From assembly GCF_036010505.1 (NCBI RefSeq), contig NZ_CP108569.1:806001-870000 (forward strand): a DNA stretch of 64,000 nucleotides, written 5' to 3'. Source of the DNA: Streptomyces sp. NBC_01197 (GTDB lineage: Bacteria; Actinomycetota; Actinomycetes; Streptomycetales; Streptomycetaceae). The notes below the pieces were generated by a model that had not been told where the DNA came from, made no database searches, and worked only from the letters and a program-made list of their open reading frames with translations. The first letter of the stretch is position 1. Each line of letters opens with the position of its first letter. Positions 35,352-44,841 of this stretch are shown here, one piece after another. The position numbers and the translations under genes are program-made.

Positions 35352-36548
35352 TCAGGAGTGCTGCTCCTCCGGGAGGTCGAGACCGCTCGGATCGGCGGCC
35401 GGGGCGGTGTCCGGTCCCACCGAGACGCGCCACGGGCGGTCGATCGGCGGGGACACCGCCCGCCACCAGGGCTCGGACGGGATCTTGCCCGAGGGCTCGA
35501 AGGGCTCGCCTGCCCGGGGCAGCGCCACCGCCTGCCCGGCCTCCCCCGCGGCGTCCCTCGTCCACTCGCCGGGCTCCGCCCACGGGTGCGTGGCCAGGTT
35601 GAAGGTGCCCCAGTGGATGGGCAGCAGCACGCCACCGGGCTCACCGCCCTGGAGATCCAGATGTGCCCGCACGCCTTCAGCCGGGGTCATGTGAATGTCC
35701 GGCCAGAACTCCGAGTAAGCGCCGATCTGGATCATCGTGGCGTCGAAGGGGCCGTGTCCGGCGCCGATGTCCTTGAATCCGGGGAAGTACCCGGTGTCGC
35801 CGCTGTGGTAGATCCGGTGCTCGGGTCCGGCGACGGTCCAGGACGCCCAGAGCGTGTGCTGCTGGTTGCGCAGCCCGCGGCCGCAGAAGTGCCTGGCCGG
35901 CGTGGCGGTGAGCCGGATGCCGGCCACCTCCGCGGTCTCGTTCCAGTCCAGCTCGCGCAGCCGGGCGGCGGGCACACCCCAGCGCTCCAGGTGCGCGCCC
36001 ACGCCGAGCGGTACGGCGAAGACCGTGTCGGTCCCCACGAGTGCCTTGATGGTGGGGAGGTCCAGGTGGTCGTAGTGGTCGTGCGAGATCACCACGACGT
36101 CCACTGGCCCCAGAGCGGCGAGCGGCAGCGGCACGGGGTGCAGGCGCTTCGGCCCCGCGAACGAGAACGGTGAGCAGCGCTTGCCCCAGACCGGGTCGAA
36201 CAGCACCCGCCGGCCGTCGATCTCGGCGAGCACGGTCGAGTGCCCCATCCAGGTGAGCCGCAGCCCCGAGGCCGATGGCTTCGCGAGGTCGGCGACGGTG
36301 GTGGCGTGGACGGGCACGGTGCCTTCGGGGGACCGGAGTACCCGTTCCTCCTTGCGGAAGTAGACCTTCGCGAACTCGGTCATGGAGCCGGCCGGCCGGG
36401 TCCTGGCGCCCACCGGGTTCTGGAACACGCCGTCGGCGAAGTTCGGTGAGCGGCGGATACGTGCCATCCGCTCTCCGGCCGGGTCCGCACCGAAGCCCTC
36501 CGGCCGCAGCGCGCGGAGCCGGGGCGACAGAGAACGGGAATCGGGCAC
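35352..36548 (-). CDS. Metallo-beta-lactamase-fold hydrolase (UlaG/NAPE-PLD type)
   Basis: 398 residues. Zinc motif SHDHYDHLD, preceded by WMGHSTVLAEIDGRRVLFDPVW and followed by YHSGDTGYF and PIHWGTF. This set and the N-terminal extension (RRSPNFADGVFQNP) match the N-acyl-phosphatidylethanolamine phospholipase D-like branch, which acts on phosphodiesters or phospholipids. GTG start with GGAGG upstream. Monocistronic; physiological substrate not known. Confidence 0.9.
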   Translation of the reverse strand: MPDSRSLSPRLRALRPEGFGADPAGERMARIRRSPNFADGVFQNPVGARTRPAGSMTEFAKVYFRKEERVLRSPEGTVPVHATTVADLAKPSASGLRLTWMGHSTVLAEIDGRRVLFDPVWGKRCSPFSFAGPKRLHPVPLPLAALGPVDVVVISHDHYDHLDLPTIKALVGTDTVFAVPLGVGAHLERWGVPAARLRELDWNETAEVAGIRLTATPARHFCGRGLRNQQHTLWASWTVAGPEHRIYHSGDTGYFPGFKDIGAGHGPFDATMIQIGAYSEFWPDIHMTPAEGVRAHLDLQGGEPGGVLLPIHWGTFNLATHPWAEPGEWTRDAAGEAGQAVALPRAGEPFEPSGKIPSEPWWRAVSPPIDRPWRVSVGPDTAPAADPSGLDLPEEQHS

Positions 36549-36689
36549 GGGGACCTCCAGGTGTGCGATGTCGATCCATTATGTGCGTCGGGCACGACCG
36601 TGGAGGAACGGCCTCGTGAACGGTCGCAGCGCCGCCACCGGGGCACGGATCTGTCCCCGCCGGATCCGTGCCGGGCGTACGAAGCTGCC

Positions 36690-37481
36690 TCAGAGCGGCA
36701 GCAGGTCCGGGCGCTTGGCCGCCACGTGGTCGCCGGAGGACTCGCCGCGGAGCCTGCGGCCTATCCAGGGCACCAGGTGTTCGCGGGCCCATTGGATGTT
36801 GTCGCGCCGTACCTCGGCCGAGCCGCGCGGCGGCTCCGGCGGCCACGGCTGGTCCGGGTCTGCGGGTACGTCGAGGCCGAGCACCTGCGCGGCCCGCAGC
36901 GCGACACGTGTGTGGCCCTCGGGCGACAGATGCAGCCGGTCGCCGTCCCAGGCACGCCGGTCCTGGATGGTCTTGAGGGACCACAGGTCAAGCACCGGGG
37001 CGCCGTGCCGTGCGGCGATGACCCGTACGTGCTCGTTGTACGTGGCGATCTTGCCGCGCAGATGGCGCAGGACCGGAACACCTCGGGTGTCGAAGCCGGT
37101 GGTCACCATGACGGTGCCGACCGAACCGGTCAGATCGGCGAGCGCCCGCTCGAAACGCTCGGCCGCGTCGTCCGGGTCGGAGCCCGGCCGGATGATGTCG
37201 TTGCCGCCCGCCGAGAAGCTGACCAGGTCGGGGGCCAGCTCCTTGGCCCGCGGGACCTGCTCGTCGACGATCTGGTCGAGGAGCCGTCCGCGTACCGCGA
37301 GGTTCGCGTAACGGAAGGTGTGTTCGGGGACGCGGTCGTCCAGAAGTACGGCGAGCCGGTCGGCCCAGCCAACGAAGTTCCCGTCAGGTCCGGGGTCCCC
37401 GACTCCCTCGGTGAAGCTGTCGCCGATCGCCGCGTACGACCCGATGATGTCTCTGTTCTTGATTGCCGAATCGTCTGCCAC
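36690..37481 (-). CDS. SGNH/GDSL hydrolase
   Basis: 263 residues with GTG at 37481 (AGGA upstream; TTG 37490 possible). Block I GDSFTEG with nucleophile S22, block II glycine in NLAVRGR, block III GGND, block V D-x2-H in DRLHLS. No signal peptide, so a cytoplasmic esterase, lipase or acyl hydrolase of the SGNH clan. Separate transcription unit. Confidence 0.92.
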   Translation of the reverse strand: MADDSAIKNRDIIGSYAAIGDSFTEGVGDPGPDGNFVGWADRLAVLLDDRVPEHTFRYANLAVRGRLLDQIVDEQVPRAKELAPDLVSFSAGGNDIIRPGSDPDDAAERFERALADLTGSVGTVMVTTGFDTRGVPVLRHLRGKIATYNEHVRVIAARHGAPVLDLWSLKTIQDRRAWDGDRLHLSPEGHTRVALRAAQVLGLDVPADPDQPWPPEPPRGSAEVRRDNIQWAREHLVPWIGRRLRGESSGDHVAAKRPDLLPL

Positions 37482-37751
37482 AACGGCCAATCCTGCACCT
37501 CGCGATGTGACCTACGCGACCGTATTTAGGGGGTGACAGGCCGTGAGAAAGGCCACCTGGTCAGTTTGCCTAAAGGCGGAATAAGGGAGGCCACCGTGGA
37601 TCTCCGGGGCACGATGCCTGCATGACGCACCGATGTCGTATCGTCAAAATCCAGGGCCGTTACGACACGGCCGGCGGCTGGTGCCACGGCACTGGTCCAC
37701 CACGCGCCGACGGCGGCGACCAGCCACGCCGGCCGGACACCGAGGAGCCCC

Positions 37752-38564
37752 GTGACGCAGCATATTCCGCAGGTCCCGTCGGCAGAACCCGATCTTGCCG
37801 GGGTGCGCAACTTCCGTGACGTGGGCGGACTGCCGACCGTGGACGGACGGCGGGTGCGCCGGGGCAGGCTGTTCCGCAGCGGCCACCTCGCGCACGCCAC
37901 CACGGAGGACGCCGTCTTCCTGTCGTCGCTCGGGCTCCACACGATCTTCGACTTCCGTAACGCGGCCGACGTGGCTCTGGACGGGCACGACGTCGAGCTG
38001 GCGGGCGTCCGTAATGTCAATATCCCGCTGACTGACCCGGCGGACGGTTCCGAGTTCTGGCGCATGGTCCGCGACGGCGACCTGGACCAGCTGCGGCGGG
38101 TCCTCTCCGACGCCCGGGCCGCGGGCCGGATGTCCGCCTCGTACCGCTCGATCATCACCACCAAGACCGCCGAGCACAGCCGGGTGCTGCACGCTCTCGC
38201 CGAGGACAGCGTGCCTGCCCTGATGCACTGCGCGGCGGGCAAGGACCGGGCGGGACTCTCGATAGCGGTGACGCTGCTCGCGGTGGGCGTCGAGCGCGAC
38301 GCCGTCGAGGCGGACTACCTCAAGTCGAACGATCCCCGGCGGCGCTACCTGGTCAAGCGCAGCGACGAGTCGGCCGACGCGCACTCCACCGAGGTGATGC
38401 AGCTGCTGAGCCCGCTCTTCGAGGCCCGCGCCGAATATCTGGAGACGGCCTTCGCGACCATCGACGAGACGTGGGGAACCACCGAGCGCTATCTCACCGA
38501 GGGTCTGAAGCTCTCCCCGGAGACGCGCGAGAAACTGCGCGCCCGGCTGCTCGACGACGCCTGA
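37752..38564 (+). CDS. Tyrosine-protein phosphatase (LipA/IphP-like)
   Basis: 270 residues. N-terminal signature GVRNFRDVGGLP with LFRSGHL, P-loop HCAAGKDRAG with nucleophile C160 and R166, matching the CX5R phosphatases that act on phosphotyrosine and, in some bacteria, on phosphoinositides. GTG at 37752 with GAGGAG upstream. Convergent with the small membrane-protein gene at 38566. Confidence 0.92.
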   Translation: MTQHIPQVPSAEPDLAGVRNFRDVGGLPTVDGRRVRRGRLFRSGHLAHATTEDAVFLSSLGLHTIFDFRNAADVALDGHDVELAGVRNVNIPLTDPADGSEFWRMVRDGDLDQLRRVLSDARAAGRMSASYRSIITTKTAEHSRVLHALAEDSVPALMHCAAGKDRAGLSIAVTLLAVGVERDAVEADYLKSNDPRRRYLVKRSDESADAHSTEVMQLLSPLFEARAEYLETAFATIDETWGTTERYLTEGLKLSPETREKLRARLLDDA

Positions 38565-38565
38565 G

Positions 38566-38709
38566 CTACTGCCGGCCGCCGAGCGTGAACAGCAGATAGA
38601 CGAAACCGGCGAAGAGGTGGCCCGCCACCAGGTAGGCGACAAGCCGGATGACGAGTCCGCGGGGGAACTTCTTCTCCTCGTTCGCCTTCACCGGGTTGGT
38701 TTCTGGCAT
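38566..38709 (-). CDS. Small membrane protein, DUF6126-like
   Basis: 47 residues: lysine/glutamate-rich start (NPVKANEEKKFPRG), then one membrane helix (LVAYLVAGHLFAGFVYLLF) and a GGRQ end. The stop is one base beyond the stop of the phosphatase gene. It resembles the DUF6126 family found downstream of XRE-cupin regulators in Streptomyces (recalled, not checked). The regulator gene lies 170 bp upstream on the same strand, separated by a tandem-repeat block. Confidence 0.75.
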   Translation of the reverse strand: MPETNPVKANEEKKFPRGLVIRLVAYLVAGHLFAGFVYLLFTLGGRQ

Positions 38710-38790
38710 GGCCGGGCCTCTCTTCGAACGGATCGCGTACGGGACCGAGCTGAATACGGGACCGGCCTCAACACAGGCCAGGATTCAGCA

Positions 38791-38885
38791 CAGTTGGGAC
38801 TCTGCGCAGTTGGGACTCTGCGCAGTTGGGATTCTGCGCAGTTGGGATTCAGTGCAGCTGGGGGTTCAGCAGCTGGGGTTCAGTG
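38791..38885 (-). repeat. Tandem repeat of a 16-bp unit
   Basis: Six imperfect head-to-tail copies of CAGTTGGGAYTCTGCG: 38791-38806, 38807-38822, 38823-38838, 38839-38854, 38855-38869 and 38870-38885. The first two are identical, and decay increases toward the regulator gene, whose stop codon lies in the last copy. A weaker half-copy precedes at about 38775. Confidence 0.8.
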
Positions 38886-39446
38886 CAGGTCGGGGCTCTG
38901 CAGCAGGGTGTGCATGAAGAGCAGTTCGGTCCCGCTCCGGGTCGCCGCGGCGATCCGGTGCGGGGTGAGCGAGTCGAAGTGGGCGCTGTCCCCGGGGTCG
39001 AGGTCGTGCGCCGCGTCGCCCAGGGTCAGCCGCAGCTTCCCGCTGAGGACGTAGATCCACTCCTCGCCGGGATGGACCCGGACCAGCTCGCCCTGCGCCC
39101 CGTACGGCACCTCCACCCGCAGGGCCTGCATCGCCCGGCCCGGGGAGCCCGCCGTGTGGTACGTCCAGCCGTCGGCCTCGACGGAGCCGAGGCGGTCGCC
39201 CCGGATGACGGGGTCCCGCTCGGGGGGCACCTCGCCGAGCAACTCGGAGACCGACGTACCGTAGATACGGGCCAGCGAGAGCAGCATGGGCAGCGACGGC
39301 TGGCGTGCTCCGGTCTCCAGCCGGGAGAGGTGCGCCGGGGAGAGACCCGCCCTGCGGGCCGCGGCCTCCAGCGTGAGCCGTCCGCGCCGGCGCAGTTCGC
39401 GCAGGCGGGGGGCGACATCGGGAAGATCCTCCGCTGGGGTGCTCAT
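38880..39446 (-). CDS. XRE-cupin transcriptional regulator
   Basis: 188 residues. N-terminal HTH (LTLEAAARRAGLSPAHLSRLE, about residues 24-44) and C-terminal cupin barrel (RVHPGEEWIYVLSGKLRLTLG, then HFDSLTPH) with metal-type His/Glu residues. ATG at 39446; an in-frame ATG at 39455 is less likely. Such regulators control polyamine, amino-acid or membrane-related genes, and usually themselves. Twin palindromes at 39469-39501 lie right upstream. In S. coelicolor an equivalent DNA-binding protein gene flanks the hopanoid cluster. Confidence 0.93.
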   Translation of the reverse strand: MSTPAEDLPDVAPRLRELRRRGRLTLEAAARRAGLSPAHLSRLETGARQPSLPMLLSLARIYGTSVSELLGEVPPERDPVIRGDRLGSVEADGWTYHTAGSPGRAMQALRVEVPYGAQGELVRVHPGEEWIYVLSGKLRLTLGDAAHDLDPGDSAHFDSLTPHRIAAATRSGTELLFMHTLLQSPDLH

Positions 39447-39468
39447 ACACCCCATTGGGACAGCAGAA

Positions 39469-39501
39469 TGCCTCAGAGGCAAATTTCTTGCCTCTGAGGC
39501 A
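39469..39501. promoter_or_regulatory. Twin palindromic operator of the XRE-cupin gene
   Basis: Two 13-bp palindromes, TGCCTCAGAGGCA (39469-39481) and TGCCTCTGAGGCA (39489-39501), each followed by AA, with centres exactly 20 bp apart, two helical turns. The pair also forms one larger perfect inverted repeat. It lies 23 bp upstream of the regulator start codon, ideal for cooperative autoregulation. Confidence 0.75.
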
Positions 39502-39538
39502 AAATCCCGCCTGTCCTTCGGCGGCCCGGTCCGGACTC

Positions 39539-40936
39539 TCAGCGGTTGGCGACCGCCTGCTTCACCAGCGTCCGCCCGAAGTCCCACATGAGTCCGCCAC
39601 CACCGTGCGCGTCGTCCATGACAGCGGTGAAGGCCCCGACGAAGCGGTCCACCTCCGCCTCACCGATGACCAGCGGCGGGATCAGCTTGATCACTTCCAG
39701 ATGGTCCCCGGAGACCTGGGTGAGGATGCGGTGCTTCTGGAGCAGCGGCACGACGACCATCTGCGCGAAGAGCCCCTTGCGGGCCGCCTGGAGCATGGTC
39801 CACCGGCTGCGGAGCTTCAGCGATGTGGGGCGGCCGAACTCGATGCCGATCATCAGCCCCCGGCCGCGTACGTCGTGCAGCAACTCGTACCGGGGAATCA
39901 GCGCGGCCAGCCGTGACTTCAGCAGCTCGCCGGTCGCCCGGGCGTGGGCGACGGTCTCCTCGTCCTCCATCACCGAGAGCACGGCGAGCCCGGCGGCCAT
40001 CGCCTGGGCGTTGGAGCCGAAGCTCGCCGAGTGGACCAGCACCCGGTCCATGGACGAGTAGACCTTCTTGAAGATCCAGTCCTTGCCCAGTGTCGCGCTC
40101 ACCGGTACGTACCCGCCGGAGAGCGACTTGGCCACGCAGACCAGGTCCGGTTCGACGCCCTCCTCGTGCTGGTAGGCGTAGAAGTCGCCGGTCCGCCCGA
40201 GTCCCGTCTGCACCTCGTCGGCGATCAGCAGCGCCTTGTGCCGGTGCAGCAGCTCCTGGGCCGCCCGCAGGAAGCCGGGCGGGGACTCCAGGACCCCCTT
40301 GCCCTGGATGGGCTCGACCACGAAGCCCGCCACGTCCCCGCGCCTCAACTCGCGTTCCAGCGCGGCCAGGTCGCCCATGGTGATGGCCGTGTCGGGCAGC
40401 AGCGGCGCGAATCCGTCCCGGAAGCCGTCCTCGCCGTTGACCGAGAGCGAGCCGGTCGTCAGCCCGTGGAAGGCGTGCGAGCAGTACAGGATCCTGGGCT
40501 TCCCGGTGGCGTACCTGGCGAACTTCAGCGCCGTCTCGACGGCTTCCGTACCGCTGTTGCCGAAGAACACCCGGTCCAGGTGCGGTGAGTGAACCAGCAG
40601 CTTCTCGGCGAGCAGGCCGGGCAGCGGCTGGCAGTCGAAGCGGGTCAGGTCGGCGAGCGAGGCGTCCAGGACGTCGTGCAGCGCCTTGCGGACGACCGGA
40701 TGGTGCCGGCCGAGCCCCATCACCCCGAAGCCCGCGAGCATGTCGAGGTAGTCGTTGCCGTCAGCGTCCCAGAAGTGGGCGCCCTCGGCGCGCTCATAGA
40801 CGTTGTCGAAGCCGATGGTGTGCAGCATTCTCGGCAGCTGGTGGTTGAGGTACCGGGTGTGCAGCTCGTAACGCTCGGCACCTCGCTCGGCCAGCAGGGT
40901 CGTCAGGTCGAAACCCTTGGGTGCGCCTTCCGTCAT
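39539..40936 (-). CDS. hpnO: Class III aminotransferase of the hopanoid cluster (HpnO-like)
   Basis: 465 residues, PLP-dependent fold type [16 protein letters not shown] (D240 holds the cofactor ring nitrogen) and [11 protein letters not shown] with the PLP lysine K270. Related to acetylornithine/GABA aminotransferases. In hopanoid clusters this type converts a bacteriohopanetetrol-type C35 precursor to aminobacteriohopanetriol. The ATG at 40936 overlaps the dxs stop (ATGA); the frame happens to stay open far upstream through dxs, which is antisense-like filler. Last gene of the leftward hopanoid run. Confidence 0.85.
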   Translation of the reverse strand: MTEGAPKGFDLTTLLAERGAERYELHTRYLNHQLPRMLHTIGFDNVYERAEGAHFWDADGNDYLDMLAGFGVMGLGRHHPVVRKALHDVLDASLADLTRFDCQPLPGLLAEKLLVHSPHLDRVFFGNSGTEAVETALKFARYATGKPRILYCSHAFHGLTTGSLSVNGEDGFRDGFAPLLPDTAITMGDLAALERELRRGDVAGFVVEPIQGKGVLESPPGFLRAAQELLHRHKALLIADEVQTGLGRTGDFYAYQHEEGVEPDLVCVAKSLSGGYVPVSATLGKDWIFKKVYSSMDRVLVHSASFGSNAQAMAAGLAVLSVMEDEETVAHARATGELLKSRLAALIPRYELLHDVRGRGLMIGIEFGRPTSLKLRSRWTMLQAARKGLFAQMVVVPLLQKHRILTQVSGDHLEVIKLIPPLVIGEAEVDRFVGAFTAVMDDAHGGGGLMWDFGRTLVKQAVANR

Positions 40937-42813
40937 TCCGTCTTCTCCTTGGCTTTCAGGGCGGCGCTGATCCGTCCTGCGATCTCGACGGGCGTGAGCC
41001 CGATGTCGGCCAGCACTTCGGCACGTTTGGCGTGCGGGAGGAACTGCTCGGGGATTCCGAAGATCCGCAGCGGTACGTCGACCCCGGCGTCCCGCAGCGC
41101 CTGGCCGACCGCCGAACCCACGCCGCCGCTGCGGCTGTTGTCCTCGGCGACCGCGACCAGCCGGTGTCCGGCGGCGAGCCCGGGGAGCTCGGCGTCCACG
41201 GGTTTGACCCAGCGCGGGTCGACGACCGTGCAGCCGATTCCGTGGCCTTCGAGCAGCTCTGCCGCCCCGAGGCAGACCGGGGCGAGCACCCCGACGGCGA
41301 CCAGCAGCACCTGGGGGCGGTCGGCCCGGTGCAGTACGTCCATACCGCCGATTCGGCCGACCGCCGGGAGCGGCTCGCCCACCGACTCCTTGGGGAAGCG
41401 CAGTACGGTCGGCGCGTCGTCCACGTCGACCGCCTCCCGCAACTGGGCGCGGAGCTGGTCGGCGTCCCGGGGCGCGGCTATCCGCAGTCCCGGTACGGCC
41501 TGCAGGACGGACATGTCCCACATGCCGTTGTGCGAGGGCCCGTCGACGCCGGTGACCCCGGCCCGGTCGAGGACGAACGTCACCCCGCACCGGTGCAGGG
41601 CCACGTCCATCAGGAGCTGGTCGAGTGCCCGGTTGAGGAAGGTCGCGTACACGGCGACCACCGGGTGCAGACCGCCGGTGGCGAGTCCGGCGGCCGAGAC
41701 GGCCGCGTGCTGTTCGGCGATCCCGACGTCCCAGACGCGGTCGGGGAAGCGCTCGGCGAACTCGGTGAGGCCGACCGGGTGCAGCATCGCCGCCGTGATG
41801 GCGACGACATCGGGCCGCTCGGCGCCGATCGCGGCGATCTCCGCGCCGAACACCGAGGTCCAGGAGGGCCCGCCGGGCGGGGCGAGCGGCGCGCAGGTCA
41901 GCGGGTCCATGCCGCTGATGGTGTGGAAGCGGTCCGCCTCGTCCTCCAGCGCAGGCCGGTAACCGCGCCCCTTCTCGGTGAGGCAGTGCACGAGCACCGG
42001 CCCGTGGAAGCGCTTGGCCCGGTTGAGTGCCGACTGCACGGCCGCCAGGTCGTGCCCGTCGACCGGGCCGACGTACTTGAGCCCCAGGTCCTCGAACATG
42101 CCCTGCGGCGCGAAGGCGTCCTTGAACCCCTTCTTCGCGCCGTGCAGCGACTCGTACAGCGGCTGTCCCACGACGGGTGTCGACCGGAGTACGTCCTTGC
42201 CCCAGGCGAGAGCCCGCTCGTAGCCGTCGGTCGTGCGGAGGGTGGCGAAGTGGTTGGCGAGGCCGCCTGTCGTCGGGCCGTACGAGCGGCCGTTGTCGTT
42301 CACGACGATGATCAGCGGGCGGTCCCTGGCGGCCGCGATGTTGTTGAGCGCCTCCCAGGCCATGCCGCCGGTGAGCGCGCCGTCGCCGGTCACGGCGATC
42401 ACATGACCGGTCCTGCCGAGCACCTCGTTGGCCTTGGCGAGGCCGTCGGCCCAGCCCAGCACCGTGGAGGCGTGCGAGTTCTCGATGACGTCGTGGTCGG
42501 ACTCCTCGCGGGAGGGGTAGCCGGAGAGGCCGCCCTTGCTGCGCAGTTTGGAGAAATCCTGCCGGCCGGTGAGCAGCTTGTGCACATAGCTCTGGTGGCC
42601 CGTGTCCCACAGGATGCGGTCGGCGGGTGAGTCGAAGACCCGGTGCAGTGCGATGGCGAGTTCGACCACCCCCAGGTTCGGCCCCAGGTGTCCCCCTGTC
42701 CTGGCCACCGCCTGGATCAGGAACTCCCTTATTTCAACGGCCAGTTCACCGAGTTCCGCCTCGGCGAGCGCCTTCAGGTCGTGCGGTCCCCGGATATTCT
42801 CCAAGATCGACAC
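40933..42813 (-). CDS. dxs: 1-deoxy-D-xylulose-5-phosphate synthase
   Basis: 626 residues. Thiamine-diphosphate-binding GDGALTGG (residues 143-150) with the NN end of the motif, H42 in GGHLGPNLG, the transketolase-type [10 protein letters not shown] region and a C-terminal domain ending KAKEKTE. First enzyme of the MEP pathway: pyruvate plus glyceraldehyde-3-phosphate to DXP. GTG start with GAGAGGGGG upstream. Likely a second, cluster-specific dxs supplying precursors for hopanoids, next to any housekeeping copy elsewhere (inferred). Preceded by 355 bp with two hairpins, so it may start its own transcript. Confidence 0.96.
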   Translation of the reverse strand: MSILENIRGPHDLKALAEAELGELAVEIREFLIQAVARTGGHLGPNLGVVELAIALHRVFDSPADRILWDTGHQSYVHKLLTGRQDFSKLRSKGGLSGYPSREESDHDVIENSHASTVLGWADGLAKANEVLGRTGHVIAVTGDGALTGGMAWEALNNIAAARDRPLIIVVNDNGRSYGPTTGGLANHFATLRTTDGYERALAWGKDVLRSTPVVGQPLYESLHGAKKGFKDAFAPQGMFEDLGLKYVGPVDGHDLAAVQSALNRAKRFHGPVLVHCLTEKGRGYRPALEDEADRFHTISGMDPLTCAPLAPPGGPSWTSVFGAEIAAIGAERPDVVAITAAMLHPVGLTEFAERFPDRVWDVGIAEQHAAVSAAGLATGGLHPVVAVYATFLNRALDQLLMDVALHRCGVTFVLDRAGVTGVDGPSHNGMWDMSVLQAVPGLRIAAPRDADQLRAQLREAVDVDDAPTVLRFPKESVGEPLPAVGRIGGMDVLHRADRPQVLLVAVGVLAPVCLGAAELLEGHGIGCTVVDPRWVKPVDAELPGLAAGHRLVAVAEDNSRSGGVGSAVGQALRDAGVDVPLRIFGIPEQFLPHAKRAEVLADIGLTPVEIAGRISAALKAKEKTE

Positions 42814-42987
42814 GCTCGGGCCCCCTCTCGGATTTCGTTCAGCTCACACATCCGGTGCCGGTCGGTGCCGGACCTATGCCCGGGTCATCGACAGCACCGG
42901 GACCGGCGCGTACGCGCCCAAGGTCCTGTCCGGCCGATCTTCGCGGACCAGGCCGCGGCGTCTGTTGCGGTGCCTCGCAAGGCGGAG

Positions 42988-43019
42988 GATCGCCCCGTAC
43001 TGGACGTACTGGGGCGATC
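42988..43019 (-). terminator. Stem-loop between hpnH and dxs (proximal to dxs)
   Basis: GATCGCCCC / GGGGCGATC, perfect 9-bp stem, with GTAC/GTAC able to extend pairing inside the 14-nt loop. Could attenuate read-through from hpnH or form part of a dxs leader. Confidence 0.45.
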
Positions 43020-43090
43020 TGCGCCAACGCCGGGAGGCGCCGCACCAGGCTCGTCGCGGGCCCACGAGGATCGGCCGGACAGGGCCTACG

Positions 43091-43126
43091 GCCGCCGGCC
43101 CGACCTGGACAGGTCGGGCCGGCGGC
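43091..43126 (-). terminator. Strong terminator after hpnH
   Basis: Perfect 16-bp stem GCCGCCGGCCCGACCT / AGGTCGGGCCGGCGGC with loop GGAC, 43 bp downstream of the hpnH stop. It suggests that the hpnC-to-hpnH operon ends here. Confidence 0.8.
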
Positions 43127-43168
43127 TCGGGGAGCCCGGGTGCGGCAGGCTCTCCTCCGACCGTCACG

Positions 43169-44191
43169 TCACCCGCGGTTTCCTGAAACCGTCTCGCGGG
43201 CGGCGCGGATGGTCTCCTTGAGGGAGCCCATCGTGGCGAGTACGGCAGTCGGTTCGTAACCGCAGTGCGCCATGCAGTTGGCGCAGCGGTCGTCCTTGCC
43301 CCGGCCGTACTTGTCCCAGTCGGTCTTCTCGACCAGCTCCTTGTACGTGGGGACATACCCGTCGTTCATCAGATAGCAGGGACGCTGCCAGCCGAAGAGC
43401 GAGTAGTTGGGGATGGCCCACGCGGTGCAGGGGAAGTCCACCTTGCCTTCCAGGAAGTCCAGGAAGAGCGGCGAGTGGTTCAGACGCCAGCGGCTCCTGT
43501 TCCCGCCGGCGAAGGACTTCTTGAAGAGCTCCCGGGTCTGCTCGACCCCCAGGAAGTGCTCCTGGTCCGGGGCCTTCTCGTAGGCATAGGCGGGCGAGAT
43601 CATCATCTCGTCCACCTCCAGATCGTCATTGAGGTAGTTGAGCACCTCGATGATGTTCTGGGGAGTGTCCGTGTTGAAGAACGTGGAGTTGGTCGTGACG
43701 CGGAAGCCGCGCCGCTTGGCCTCCTTGATGGCCTCCACGGCCTCGTCGAACACCCCCTCCTTCGCCACCGACTCGTCGTGCCGCTCGCGCAGCCCGTCGA
43801 TGTGCACGGTGAAAGCGAAGTAGGGCGACGGCGTGAACTTGTCCATCTTCTTGCGCATCAGCATCGCGTTGGTGCAGAGGAAGACATATTTCTTCTTCGC
43901 CACCAGCTGGCGCACGATTTCATGGATCTGCGGGTGCATGAGGGGCTCACCACCCGCGATGGAAACCATCGGAGCACCCGATTCAAGGACGGCCCCCACT
44001 GCCTGCGCCACCGGCATGCGCTGCTTGAGCACTCCCGCCGGGTGCTGGATCTTCCCGCAGCCCTCACATGCGAGGTTGCACGCGAAGAGCGGCTCCAGCT
44101 CGACGATCAACGGGAACTTCTCACGCTTGCGGAGCTTCTGTTCGAAGAGATACGTCCCGACCCTGATGGTCTGACGGAGCGGCATGGCCAT
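43169..44191 (-). CDS. hpnH: Adenosyl-hopene transferase HpnH (radical SAM)
   Basis: 340 residues. Radical SAM cluster C38-x3-C42-x2-C45 in CNLACEGCGK, GGEPLMHP glycine motif, and a C-terminal cysteine set (KDDRCANCMAHCGYEP) typical of SPASM-like domains in HpnH. It joins the 5'-deoxyadenosyl group of SAM to diploptene, giving adenosylhopane. Ribosome site AGGAGGTGA 6 nt before the ATG overlaps the stop codon of hpnG, so the two are tightly coupled. Confidence 0.96.
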   Translation of the reverse strand: MAMPLRQTIRVGTYLFEQKLRKREKFPLIVELEPLFACNLACEGCGKIQHPAGVLKQRMPVAQAVGAVLESGAPMVSIAGGEPLMHPQIHEIVRQLVAKKKYVFLCTNAMLMRKKMDKFTPSPYFAFTVHIDGLRERHDESVAKEGVFDEAVEAIKEAKRRGFRVTTNSTFFNTDTPQNIIEVLNYLNDDLEVDEMMISPAYAYEKAPDQEHFLGVEQTRELFKKSFAGGNRSRWRLNHSPLFLDFLEGKVDFPCTAWAIPNYSLFGWQRPCYLMNDGYVPTYKELVEKTDWDKYGRGKDDRCANCMAHCGYEPTAVLATMGSLKETIRAARETVSGNRG

Positions 44192-44196
44192 CTAGC

Positions 44197-44841
44197 TCAC
44201 CTCCTGGGGAGCAGCAAAGAACGGTGCCATTCATAGAAAGCTGGAAGGACGGCACGGAGTACGCGGAAGGCCGATATTCCACCGCGCACCGTCCCAATAC
44301 GGACGAGTTCATGTTCTGGAGCGTCCACGACCACTCGTACGGCCGCAACCGGGCGGGGCCCGGTCCGTACGGCACTCCAGAGCGTCGCCGCGGATTCCAT
44401 GTCCACGGCGATCGCCCCTGTGGCACGCAGCTCGGCCCTTTCGTGGCCGCGTACAACATGGTCTGACCCGGTCAGCGGACCGGTGTGCACAGTACGCCCG
44501 GGCAGGGCGGCGGCGAGCGCCTTCGCGAGCACCTCGGTGCCCACGCAGGCGGTGGCGCCCCTGCTGTCCCTGGTCTCATCGGCGACGATCACGTCACCCG
44601 GATGCATTCCGGGTGCGAGACCGGCGCAGAAGCCGGACGCGAGTACGGCGGTCTCCCGCGAGGGGAGCTCGCCGAGTGTGCGGGTGACGGCGTACGCGGC
44701 CGCCTCGGGCCCCATGCCCGTACGGAGTACGGTCACCGGGCCCGGCGCACCGCCGCGGCGGCCGCCCGTGCGCAGGGCGAACCGCTCGATGCCCAGCGCA
44801 CACGCGATCAGCAGCGGGGCGCTGCCCTGAGCCTCTGCCAT
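44197..44841 (-). CDS. hpnG: Adenosylhopane nucleosidase HpnG
   Basis: 214 residues, purine nucleoside phosphorylase/MTAN fold: GMGPEAAAYAV, VLASGFCAGL and the active-site segment AVDMESAA. It removes adenine from adenosylhopane to yield ribosylhopane or its phosphate. The start overlaps the cyclase stop (TGATG). The order cyclase, hpnG, hpnH is the usual one in Streptomyces. Confidence 0.94.
   Translation of the reverse strand: MAEAQGSAPLLIACALGIERFALRTGGRRGGAPGPVTVLRTGMGPEAAAYAVTRTLGELPSRETAVLASGFCAGLAPGMHPGDVIVADETRDSRGATACVGTEVLAKALAAALPGRTVHTGPLTGSDHVVRGHERAELRATGAIAVDMESAATLWSAVRTGPRPVAAVRVVVDAPEHELVRIGTVRGGISAFRVLRAVLPAFYEWHRSLLLPRR

Noticed and set aside
38791..38885. Possible CRISPR array
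   Set aside because: The repeats are contiguous 16-bp units with no unique spacers, no repeat of 24-37 bp and no cas genes nearby.
40937..42610. In-frame upstream extension of the aminotransferase gene (over 1000 codons in total)
   Set aside because: The extra part lies within dxs in another frame, is Arg/Pro/Gly-rich and lacks motifs. ATG 40936 gives a full-length class III aminotransferase with an ATGA junction.
42814..43168. Degraded ispG pseudogene
   Set aside because: None of the three minus-strand frames shows recognisable IspG segments; the stretch reads as intergenic DNA with hairpins.
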